A stretch of 51,729 nucleotides of DNA, taken from Methanomassiliicoccus sp. UBA345 (GTDB taxonomy: Archaea; Thermoplasmatota; Thermoplasmata; Methanomassiliicoccales; Methanomassiliicoccaceae). The stretch is taken from assembly GCA_002504525.1 (NCBI GenBank), contig DATD01000002.1:17004-68732 (forward strand). The letters are read 5' to 3'. Positions 16,942 through 24,342 of the stretch are shown here, one piece after another. Positions within the stretch are counted from its first letter, which is position 1; every line of letters starts with the position of its first letter. A program made the position numbers and the translations under genes. The notes beneath the pieces were generated by a model. That model searched no databases and was not told the origin of the DNA. It saw nothing but the letters and a program-made list of their open reading frames with translations.

Positions 16942-18057
16942 TCAATCCCATAAGGCCTCGATCCGCTGTCCGAACACCTTGTCCAAGCGGTCCAGCTTCC
17001 TCTCCACCTGACCCTTCAGTCCGGGATCGAGGACCAGTACCGCGTCCCGGCCCAGCAGCACCTCTCCCAGGCAGCCTTCGAGCCCGTTGTATGAGTACTC
17101 GATGTTCAGCTCCCCGGCGGCCGCGGCGGCGCGGTGCATCGGCCCATATATGCCGGCCGTGGCGTGGGGAGGCGCGCTCCCGCCGTTGCCGCCCTGATCG
17201 ACGAACAGCCGGCCCGGGAGGCACTTGCTCATCTTGGCCAGCAATTCGCTCGAGGTCTTGGGATGAGGATGCTCCGGCAAGTCCAGCGAGGCCATGGCCA
17301 GACGGTTGATCTCGTACATCGACGGCACCACCAGGCCGGCGTCGTTCACATCCCGGGGCCGATTGAAGAAGCCTTCCGGAGTTCCGGAGAAGACCGCCCG
17401 GCCACGGTCCAGCACGTGAACGCTGTCCGACCAGCAGTATGCCAGGTCGACATCGTGAGTGGAGATGACGATCGTCATCCCCTGCTCGTTGAGCTTGTCG
17501 GTCAGCTCCATGATCTCGCCCACCATGTGGGTGTCCATACCGGCGGTCGGCTCGTCCATCACCAGCACCTGGGGGCGCATGGCCAGCGCGCCGGCGAGGG
17601 CTACGCGCTTGCGCTGCCCGAACGACAGCTGCTGCGTGGATCGCTCTCTCATCTTGCTCAGGCCGGTCAGCGTGAGCGCCTCTTCCGTCCTCTTGTCCAC
17701 CTCTGAACGGGGAATGCCGAGATTCATCGGCCCGAACGCCACGTCCTCCTCCACCGTACTGGAGAATATCTGGTCGTCGGGGTTCTGCAGCACCACGGCC
17801 ACACGCTCCCTTATGGCGCCGAGGTCCTTTGCCCGGTAGCTGATCGGGGCCCCGTCGAAGAGGATCTCGCCGGAGCGCGGTCTCAGTATGCCATTGAAAT
17901 GAAGGAACAGCGTGCTCTTCCCCGCGCCGTTCGCTCCCAGGATGGTGGCCTTGCTGCCCCTGGCGATGCGGAGGGAGACATCCTGCAGAGCAAGCGTCTT
18001 GCCGCCATAGGCGTAACTGACGTTCCTAGCATCCAATACCCATTCGGAATTGTTCAT
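16942..18057 (-). CDS. cbiO: Cobalt ECF transporter ATPase CbiO with C-terminal extension
   Basis: CbiO is the ATP-binding subunit powering cobalt uptake by CbiMNQO. The ABC domain has Walker A 'GANGAGKST', signature 'LSFGQRKRVALAGAL' and Walker B 'VLVMDEPTAGMD'. Family members usually end near residue 275; this one has about 95 more residues, with a Gly/Ala-rich segment followed by 'VLVLDPGLKGQVERKLDRL'. I cannot assign the extension to a known domain. It is the last gene of the fur-cbiM-cbiQ-cbiO operon. Confidence 0.92.
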   Translation of the reverse strand: MNNSEWVLDARNVSYAYGGKTLALQDVSLRIARGSKATILGANGAGKSTLFLHFNGILRPRSGEILFDGAPISYRAKDLGAIRERVAVVLQNPDDQIFSSTVEEDVAFGPMNLGIPRSEVDKRTEEALTLTGLSKMRERSTQQLSFGQRKRVALAGALAMRPQVLVMDEPTAGMDTHMVGEIMELTDKLNEQGMTIVISTHDVDLAYCWSDSVHVLDRGRAVFSGTPEGFFNRPRDVNDAGLVVPSMYEINRLAMASLDLPEHPHPKTSSELLAKMSKCLPGRLFVDQGGNGGSAPPHATAGIYGPMHRAAAAAGELNIEYSYNGLEGCLGEVLLGRDAVLVLDPGLKGQVERKLDRLDKVFGQRIEALWD

Positions 18058-18118
18058 GGAATCGTCCTCCGGATCGAAAGGGCAGAACCGTCCGGTTCCG
18101 TCGTTGGTTGAAGAAGGT

Positions 18119-18898
18119 TCAGATGACCACCTTGCCCGTTAGCAACAGGTTGACGATGTACAGCGCAGCGAAGGACACCACCGGAAGCAACGCCCAACCT
18201 GCGGTCAACCGGGCCGGCGGCCGGTAGACCGGGAACTCGCCTTTGAAGTTCCGGCAGTGTAGCGCCGTCTGGGACCGCTCGGCCGCGTCGACGGAGCGGG
18301 TGAACATCCCCACGGAGATCATGGAGAACGTTCTCAACGAGTTCTTCAGCCCCTTCGTGCCGAGTCGGCATCGGGCGGCGACGAACATCTTTTCCGATTG
18401 CTCGAGCACCAGGAAGGAGTACCGGTACACCAGTATGACCAGTTCCGCGAGCTCCCTGGGCAGTCGGACCGACCTCATGGCATGAGCCATGTGAGAGATG
18501 GGAGTGGAGGTGGCGAAGAACAGCATGACCGAGATGCCGGCGATCGAGCGAAGGAGGACGAGCACTGCCAGGTCGATGCCGCGGTCGGTGAATGCCACGT
18601 CCCAGGGGCCGAGCGGCAGCACGTAAGCAGGAGCGCCGTCCGTGACCGCCGCGATGATGAGCACGCCGACCGCCACCACCGCCACCCCGTCCAGTATGGC
18701 CAACGCGATGATCTTCGGAAATCGGAACGATGTAGAGTATGCCAGCAGGGCGATCCCGATGACCAGGGCCGCTAAGGGAACGGCAGGAGAGGTGCTCACC
18801 AGCGATACGATCAGCAAGGAGAGCGCGAGGAGCAGCTTGCCCAGCGGCGGCCACGATTTGGCCGGAGAGGAGTTGGCGATCTCATCCATCGCGAACAT
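18119..18898 (-). CDS. cbiQ: Cobalt ECF transporter transmembrane protein CbiQ
   Basis: CbiQ is the energy-coupling membrane (T) subunit. The 259-residue product has several membrane helices in its first half. The conserved coupling helices include 'RLGTKGLKN' and the 'AAERSQTALHCRNFKG' region, which corresponds to the A-R-G motif contacting CbiO. I chose ATG 18898 because GGAG lies 7 nt upstream; it overlaps cbiM by 17 bp. cbiO follows after 61 bp. Confidence 0.92.
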   Translation of the reverse strand: MFAMDEIANSSPAKSWPPLGKLLLALSLLIVSLVSTSPAVPLAALVIGIALLAYSTSFRFPKIIALAILDGVAVVAVGVLIIAAVTDGAPAYVLPLGPWDVAFTDRGIDLAVLVLLRSIAGISVMLFFATSTPISHMAHAMRSVRLPRELAELVILVYRYSFLVLEQSEKMFVAARCRLGTKGLKNSLRTFSMISVGMFTRSVDAAERSQTALHCRNFKGEFPVYRPPARLTAGWALLPVVSFAALYIVNLLLTGKVVI

Positions 18899-19844
18899 CG
18901 GAGCTCTCCTCGACCAGCGCCTTGCGCCGCCTCCATCGTATGAACACGTATACGAGCAGCACGGCACCGATGAGGCCCTGCACTATGAACAGAATGATCT
19001 CGGTCGTATCATCCAGTTCCAGCAGGCTGTTCGCCCACGGCGCGAAGTCCGGGACGAGGTCCTGTACAGCCTCCCCGCCCTTGTCGTCCGTTCCTTGAAG
19101 TCCTCCCAGGTTCACCATCGCCACCGCGCCGATCAAGCAGACGATAGTGACGGCGGCAAGCACCTTCGATGCCTTCCTTCCGATCCTGCCCTCCGAGAGC
19201 GACAGCCCGTCCATGAGCTCCGGCCTCGTCCTTCCAAGGAAGGAGAAGAACATGGCCGTGACCACGCCCTCCACGATCGCCAGAGGAAGCTGGGTGAAGG
19301 CGAAGACGGCCATGAACACCTGAAAGGAGGCGAACGCGCCGCCCTCTCCGGGGAATGCGAGCGCCAGCTGTCCCGAGGTGACGACGTATGTCATAAGATC
19401 GGCCGTGAAGGCCGCGGAGAACACCGCCACGCTGGAACGTGCCTGGGTGCGCATGACCGCCCGATATACGAGGATGCCGAAGAACGGCCCCGCGATGCCC
19501 ATGGAGAATATGTTGGCGCCCAGCGTGGTAATGCCGCCATGAGCCAGCAGCATGGCCTGGAACATGAGGACGATCGTAGTGAGAATGGAGGTGACGCCCA
19601 CGCCGAACAGGACGGTGCTTACACCGGCCCCGGTCGGATGGGACGATGAGCCGCCGATGGATGGCAGCTTGAGCGACGACAGCACGAGCATGAACGCGCC
19701 CGCCACGGCCACGAGGAGCTTCTTTTCCGGCTGCTCCTGAAACAGCACCCGGAGGCGATGAAAACCCCACACCAGCACCGGGGCCGACAGCAGGGCCCAG
19801 AAAATGCACCATTCAAGAGGGAGGAAGCCTTCCATTATATGCAT
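18882..19844 (-). CDS. cbiM: Cobalt ECF transporter substrate-binding protein, CbiM-CbiN fusion
   Basis: CbiM is the integral membrane protein that captures Co2+. The start must be at 19844 because the mature N-terminus M-H-I-M-E-G-F-L-P provides metal ligands; the further ligand region 'SSHPTGAG' is also present. Residues 1-220 are CbiM. Residues about 225-320 have a helix, an extracytoplasmic loop with 'GTDDKGGEAVQDLVPDFAPW', and a second helix, the organisation of CbiN, so CbiM and CbiN are fused. It overlaps the upstream regulator by 10 bp. Confidence 0.93.
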   Translation of the reverse strand: MHIMEGFLPLEWCIFWALLSAPVLVWGFHRLRVLFQEQPEKKLLVAVAGAFMLVLSSLKLPSIGGSSSHPTGAGVSTVLFGVGVTSILTTIVLMFQAMLLAHGGITTLGANIFSMGIAGPFFGILVYRAVMRTQARSSVAVFSAAFTADLMTYVVTSGQLALAFPGEGGAFASFQVFMAVFAFTQLPLAIVEGVVTAMFFSFLGRTRPELMDGLSLSEGRIGRKASKVLAAVTIVCLIGAVAMVNLGGLQGTDDKGGEAVQDLVPDFAPWANSLLELDDTTEIILFIVQGLIGAVLLVYVFIRWRRRKALVEESSDVRDG

Positions 19845-20218
19845 CGGCCCTCACACTCCTTGCACGTACCGATCAGCCGGAGGTCCCATTTCTTGACGAC
19901 GTGGCCGGTCCGGCGGTTGATGTCGCCGACATCTATCATGATGTCCACGGGAATGATGCTATGGCAGACCTCGCATTCGAGGTGGGCGCTGGAGAACGGA
20001 TGCTTGAAGTAAACACTGACGCCGTTGGAGGTTGTCTCTCGTATCAGTCCGGCCTCATCGAGCCTCTTCAGATTCCGGTACACGGTCCCGAGGGATATGT
20101 TCGGATGCGCCTCCCGGGCGATATCGTAGATCCCGCTCGCGGTCAGGCTCTCTTCGTTGGTGTAGATGATGTCTAGAATGGTCCTCGCTTGCTTGGTCCA
20201 CCGCTTCCGTTCCGCCAT
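19835..20218 (-). CDS. Fur-family metal-dependent regulator heading the cobalt operon
   Basis: This 127-residue winged-helix repressor has a DNA-recognition helix around 'NISLGTVYRNLKRLDEAGLI' (40-59). The structural zinc site is C82/C85 with C119/C122. The usual H-x-H before the first CxxC is incomplete: 'SSAHLEC' keeps H79 but has Ser in place of the first His, so the sensory site may differ. It is the first gene of the cobalt-uptake operon, which suggests control by cobalt or a corrinoid-linked signal. ATG 20218 was chosen because the TATA box at 20241-20250 predicts a start at about 20220. The longer frame from 20290 would read through that promoter. Confidence 0.88.
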   Translation of the reverse strand: MAERKRWTKQARTILDIIYTNEESLTASGIYDIAREAHPNISLGTVYRNLKRLDEAGLIRETTSNGVSVYFKHPFSSAHLECEVCHSIIPVDIMIDVGDINRRTGHVVKKWDLRLIGTCKECEGRCI

Positions 20219-20240
20219 CGTAATAGGAATCATTACTGTT

Positions 20241-20250
20241 TGATATATAA
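20241..20250 (-). promoter_or_regulatory. TATA box of the fur-cbiMQO operon
   Basis: TTATATATCA on the minus strand is centred about 27 bp upstream of the regulator's ATG at 20218, so the transcript should be leaderless or nearly so. Confidence 0.6.
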
Positions 20251-20263
20251 CCATCATATGCGC

Positions 20264-20273
20264 CCTATAAATA
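20264..20273 (+). promoter_or_regulatory. TATA box of the cobQ operon
   Basis: CCTATAAATA is centred at about 20269, predicting transcription from about 20294 and a leader of about 20 nt before the ATG at 20314. Confidence 0.6.
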
Positions 20274-20276
20274 CAG

Positions 20277-20295
20277 ATTGGATGATACATCCAAT
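20277..20295. promoter_or_regulatory. Perfect 19-bp palindrome, candidate metal-regulator operator
   Basis: ATTGGATG-ATA-CATCCAAT has 8-bp arms with full complementarity and a 3-bp centre. It fills the space between the cobQ TATA box and its predicted transcription start, and lies about 60 bp upstream of the fur-cbiMQO start. That is an ideal place for a repressor of cobQ. The neighbouring Fur-family protein is the obvious candidate to bind it. Confidence 0.6.
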
Positions 20296-20313
20296 TAGTT
20301 CAAGGGCGGGGCA

Positions 20314-22122
20314 ATGACCAGTTCTAACGGTGTGGGAAAGGACTACTGGGACAGGGTCGCGGAGAACCTGTCCGGTCCGACTGGTTCCAATGAGAGCTGC
20401 GATTACTATCCCTGCCACCATCAGGGCCAGGACTGCACGCTGTGCTTCTGCCCGTTCTACCCTTGCGACGACGAGCGGCTCGGCAAGCTCGTCGAATCGC
20501 GCACGGGCGGCATGGTGTGGTCATGCCAAGACTGCCTGTGGGCCCATCGTCCCGACGTCGGAAAGGCCGTCAAAGAGCGCCTGTCCATTTCGTCTCGGCC
20601 AAGCATCAATGAACTGCATGGCATCAAGAAAGAGATGGAGCAGCGATTTCCTATAGCTGCCAAACCACTGATGGTGCTCGGAGCGACGTCCGGCGCCGGC
20701 AAGACGCTCCTGGTCGCGGCGATCTGCCGCATACTCAACGATCGCGGCTGGAGGGTCGCGCCGTTCAAGTCTCAGAACATGTCGCTGAACTCGACCGTGA
20801 CGGCGAGAGGAGAGGAGATCTCCCGCGCTCAGGCCCTTCAGGCGCAAGCATCGCGGATCGAGGCGGAGGCGCGCATGAACCCCGTGCTCCTCAAGCCGAA
20901 GAAGGATGATGTGTCGCAGGTGATCGTGCTCGGCCGCCCGTACCGGGACATGAACGTCCCCACCTATTACGGCGGATTCACCACGGAGGAGGGCCCGAAA
21001 GTGGTCAAGGAAGCCTACCGCCACCTGGCCAGCCGCTTCGACGCCGTCGTGATCGAGGGAGCCGGCTCTCCCGCCGAGATCAACATCGCCGATGTCGACC
21101 TCGCCAACATGATGACCGCCGAGATCGCCGATGCGCCGTGCCTCCTGGTGGTGAACATCGAATGGGGCGGCGCGTTCGCCTACGCCTACGGCACCCTGAT
21201 GCTTCTTCCGCCCGAGCGCCGGGCGAGGTTCAAGGGCATCATCATCAACAACATGCATGGCAGTGCGGCCGACCTGAGGAGCGGGATCGATGAGCTTGAA
21301 CGGCTGACCGGCATCCCGGTGCTGGGCGTCATTCCGCACATCGAACATGCCCTTCCGGACGAGGATTCCCAAGGGCTCGACGATCGAGGGGGCGAAGGCG
21401 TTCGGGTCGGCGTGATAAGACTGCCTCACATGGCCAACTTCACCGACTTTGACGCGCTGGAGATCGGAGGAGGAGCGTCGGTAACGTTCATCGACCGCCC
21501 GTCCGAGGTCGCCGCAGCGGATGCCATCATCATTCCGGGCACCAAGAACACCGTGGCCGACCTGCAGTGGCTTCGCCGTAAGGGGCTTGATCGGGCGATC
21601 GTCGACGCCCGGGGAAAGGTCCCCATCATCGGCGTGTGCGGCGGATATCAGATGTTGGGCGGGAGAATAGAGGACCCCAACGGCGTGGAGGGCGACGAGG
21701 GAGGATCGTATGAAGGCCTGGGCCTTATTCGCTCGGTCAGCCGCTTCGGCGCCTACGAGAAAAGGACGGTTCGAGTGGAAGGGACCATGGCCGACGGCGA
21801 GGGCGAAGTCCGTGGATACGAGATACATATGGGCGCAACCGAGAGCAAGGAAAGCCCGCTGTTCCTGCTCCGTTCCGACCGCGGCGTCAGGGGCGAGGGC
21901 AGCATCTCGCCCAATGGCATGGTGATGGGTACGTACGTACACGGGCTGTTCGACCGGCCGTCGTTCCGGAGCAGGTTCCTGTCCCTGGCCGGAAATAGCG
22001 GATCGAGGAGCGTCATCGACTACGACGCCACGGTCGAGGAGAGCCTGTCCCGGGTGGCCCGTACGGTGGAGGAGCATCTCGACATCGATACGATGCTGAA
22101 GATCATGGAGGCCGGGCCGTGA
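20314..22122 (+). CDS. cobQ: Cobyric acid synthase CobQ/CbiP with N-terminal Cys-rich domain
   Basis: The family amidates corrinoid side chains (b, d, e, g) with glutamine and ATP. Residues 25-80 form a Cys-rich small domain with C29, C34, C41, C44, C46, C51, C71 and C74, including 'YYPCHHQGQDC' and 'VWSCQDC'. The synthetase domain (about 118-360) has P-loop 'GATSGAGKT' and 'FKSQNMSLNS'. The glutaminase domain has nucleophile C442 ('VCGGYQMLGG') and H543 ('YVHGLFD'). The motif normally reading DIDRGG is N-I-E-W-G-G (281-286), a notable change. Its stop overlaps the next gene, a truncated paralogue that keeps DIDRGG. Confidence 0.93.
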   Translation: MTSSNGVGKDYWDRVAENLSGPTGSNESCDYYPCHHQGQDCTLCFCPFYPCDDERLGKLVESRTGGMVWSCQDCLWAHRPDVGKAVKERLSISSRPSINELHGIKKEMEQRFPIAAKPLMVLGATSGAGKTLLVAAICRILNDRGWRVAPFKSQNMSLNSTVTARGEEISRAQALQAQASRIEAEARMNPVLLKPKKDDVSQVIVLGRPYRDMNVPTYYGGFTTEEGPKVVKEAYRHLASRFDAVVIEGAGSPAEINIADVDLANMMTAEIADAPCLLVVNIEWGGAFAYAYGTLMLLPPERRARFKGIIINNMHGSAADLRSGIDELERLTGIPVLGVIPHIEHALPDEDSQGLDDRGGEGVRVGVIRLPHMANFTDFDALEIGGGASVTFIDRPSEVAAADAIIIPGTKNTVADLQWLRRKGLDRAIVDARGKVPIIGVCGGYQMLGGRIEDPNGVEGDEGGSYEGLGLIRSVSRFGAYEKRTVRVEGTMADGEGEVRGYEIHMGATESKESPLFLLRSDRGVRGEGSISPNGMVMGTYVHGLFDRPSFRSRFLSLAGNSGSRSVIDYDATVEESLSRVARTVEEHLDIDTMLKIMEAGP

Positions 22123-22964
22123 ACAACATCATGGTGCTTGGAGCGACGTCCGGCGCTGGCAAGACCACCATCGCGGCGATGCTGTGCCGCCACTTCGCTT
22201 CACGCGGCATGAGGGTGTCGCCGTTCAAGTCGCAGAACCTGTCGCTGAACTCCTACGTGACGGCGACCGGCGAGGAGATAGGGATATCACAGGCGTACCA
22301 GGCGTGGGCCTGCGGCACGGAGCCTCACTGGGCCATGAACCCCATTCTCCTCAAGCCGCACGGCGCGCGAGGCATGCAGGTGGTGCTGAAGGGACGTCCG
22401 CTGACCAACGTAGGTCCGGACAACCCGGCTCCGAGGGAGATGCTCCGCGACGCGGTCGTCGAAGCGTACGGCGTGATCGCCGCTCGTTCCGACATTGTCG
22501 TCCTGGAAGGCGCGGGAGGAGCGGCCGAGATCAACCTATCGGACCGGGACATCGCCAACATGGCGACCGCCGAGATGGCGGATGCACCCGTCGTCCTGGT
22601 GGGCGATATCGATCGCGGCGGGGTGTTCGCCGGGCTGTACGGCACGTTCCTCTTACTGCCTCCAGAACGACGGAAGCGCATCAAGGCGTTCATCATCAAC
22701 CGCTTCCGCGGCGACGCCAGCATCCTCGCCCCCGGCATAGAGAAGCTCGAAGAGCTGACAGGGATCCCGTGCGCCGGCGTTCTGCCCCTGTCCCGGTTCC
22801 GACTTCCGGCGGAGGACTCGTTGGACCTGGGAAGGGACCGCGGCACGGTGGCCGGAACGGGGGACGGGCAAGTGGCCTGGATGGAGTCCCTCGAACAGCT
22901 GTACACCTCATCCAAGGAGCATCTCGACTATGCTCTCCTGGAGAGGATCGCCGGCACGGGATGA
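22119..22964 (+). CDS. Truncated CobQ paralogue, synthetase domain only
   Basis: This 281-residue protein matches only the ATP-dependent synthetase half of CobQ/CbiP and lacks the glutaminase domain. It has P-loop 'GATSGAGKT' (8-16), 'FKSQNLSLNS' (36-45), 'MNPILLKPHG' and the canonical D163-I-D-R-G-G168. It ends soon after the domain with 'SSKEHLDYALLERI'. It overlaps the full-length cobQ by 4 bp (GTGA). The intact motif here and altered motif in the neighbour suggest that the two form one enzyme, with this subunit synthesising and the other supplying ammonia, or that they act on different substrates. Both are inferences. Confidence 0.85.
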   Translation: MNNIMVLGATSGAGKTTIAAMLCRHFASRGMRVSPFKSQNLSLNSYVTATGEEIGISQAYQAWACGTEPHWAMNPILLKPHGARGMQVVLKGRPLTNVGPDNPAPREMLRDAVVEAYGVIAARSDIVVLEGAGGAAEINLSDRDIANMATAEMADAPVVLVGDIDRGGVFAGLYGTFLLLPPERRKRIKAFIINRFRGDASILAPGIEKLEELTGIPCAGVLPLSRFRLPAEDSLDLGRDRGTVAGTGDGQVAWMESLEQLYTSSKEHLDYALLERIAGTG

Positions 22965-23091
22965 TGGCCAACCAATAAAAGGGGCGGGCTACGTCCTATC
23001 TATCGATGCGGAGGATGGGGACATTTGCCAAGCCCGGCTGGGCATCGACCATATCGGTTGGAACGGCGCCCAGCGCGGGAGCGGCAATATC

Positions 23092-24342
23092 ATGAGAGAT
23101 CAGGTCAGGGCATACGTGCTTGGAGTGAGCACTCCGAACGGCGTAGGGGCGGTCCGCAGCCTGGGACGCGAGAACATCGATGTCATCGCCGTTGACAGTT
23201 CGAAAGGCGCCGCAGGCCTGCGGTCCCGCTACGCTCATCCACTGGTCATACCCGATCCAGCGGCGAGGCCTGAGGACGCGCTCGAAGCGCTGATGTCCCA
23301 GCCCGGGAACGGCGAGAAGGGCGTGCTGTTCCCGACCTCCGACGCGTTCGTCCTCTTCCTGTCCCGCTTCCGCGAGCAGCTGGAAGAACGTTACCGGTTC
23401 TGCATACCATCACGCCGGATCTTGGACGGCATGGTGAACAAGCGGGCGCAGTACGAGGAGGCGATGAGGGTTGGCGCCCCCCTTCCGCCGACGTTCTTTC
23501 CTTCGGACATGACAGAGTTGGAGGCGGCCTCCGAGCGCCTGAGCTATCCGGCTTTCATCAAGCCATACTACTCGCACCTGTGGTACGCGAGGTTCGGCAA
23601 CAAGGGTTTCAAGGTCAACAGCGCCCGGGAGCTCAAGGAGCGATACGAGGATGTCTTCCGCGCTGGCCTGGAGGCCCTGGTGCAGACCGTCATCGACGGA
23701 CCGAACACCAACCACGTGAAGGTGTGCGCCTACTACGGCATGGACGGCAGCAGGCGCGCCCTGTTCCTGACCAGGAAGATACGCCAGAACCCCGTGGAGT
23801 TCGGGGTCGGAACGACGATGGAGAGCATTCATGATGCCACGGCAGAGAGGATAGGCCTGGACTTCCTGGAGGCCATCGAGTATAGGGGCATCGGCTCGAT
23901 CGAGCTGAAGATGGACCGGCGCACCGGACGTTACCAGATGATCGAGCTCAACCCACGGCTGTGGGCGCAGAACGTCCAGGCCACCTACGCCGGGGTCAAC
24001 TTTCCCCTGATTCAGTACAATGACCTCACCGGCGTCCCTCCGGCGGAGCAGCCGGAGTGGCGGGACGGGGTCAGATGGATGGACGCCTTCGAGGACGCCA
24101 GATCGTTCTGGTGGTACCGCCAGCGTAGAATGATGCGGCTGGCGGACCTCGTCCGCTCATGGATGAGGACCGATTGCTACGCTTACCTGGCGCGGGACGA
24201 TATGGGGCCATTCATGGCTCACACCGGCCTCGGAGTGGGGGCGGCGCGGGTGGCCGTGGAGCTGCTGAAGGATGAGGGGCGCGAGGTGAGAAGATATCAG
24301 GGCACTCGTTCCTCTGAACCGGACGCCGGTGCGCCGGCCTAG
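23092..24342 (+). CDS. ATP-grasp ligase of unknown substrate (COG3919-like)
   Basis: This 416-residue ATP-grasp protein resembles predicted carboxylate-amine/thiol ligases of the COG3919 type. The N-terminal pre-ATP-grasp Rossmann part starts 'AYVLGVSTPNGVGAVRSLG'. The ATP-grasp region shows 'YPAFIKPYYSH', 'ALVQTVIDGPN' and metal-binding 'IGSIELKMD...MIELNPRLWAQN'. I chose ATG 23092 because the conserved fold starts directly after it; the frame upstream lacks family features. The leader from the CobQ paralogue is 127 bp. The substrate is unknown, and linkage to cobalamin synthesis rests only on position. Its stop overlaps that of the next gene on the other strand. Confidence 0.8.
   Translation: MRDQVRAYVLGVSTPNGVGAVRSLGRENIDVIAVDSSKGAAGLRSRYAHPLVIPDPAARPEDALEALMSQPGNGEKGVLFPTSDAFVLFLSRFREQLEERYRFCIPSRRILDGMVNKRAQYEEAMRVGAPLPPTFFPSDMTELEAASERLSYPAFIKPYYSHLWYARFGNKGFKVNSARELKERYEDVFRAGLEALVQTVIDGPNTNHVKVCAYYGMDGSRRALFLTRKIRQNPVEFGVGTTMESIHDATAERIGLDFLEAIEYRGIGSIELKMDRRTGRYQMIELNPRLWAQNVQATYAGVNFPLIQYNDLTGVPPAEQPEWRDGVRWMDAFEDARSFWWYRQRRMMRLADLVRSWMRTDCYAYLARDDMGPFMAHTGLGVGAARVAVELLKDEGREVRRYQGTRSSEPDAGAPA

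Noticed and set aside
20521..22077. Long open frame antisense to cobQ (518 codons)
   Set aside because: It is a mirror of the GC-rich codon pattern of cobQ, has no recognisable motif, and would need a start inside a certain gene.
23017..23097. 26-codon frame before the ATP-grasp gene, GGAGG next to its ATG and TGA overlapping the ligase start
   Set aside because: The GGAGG directly abuts the ATG, which is too close for ribosome binding, and the peptide has no recognisable feature; kept only as a note.
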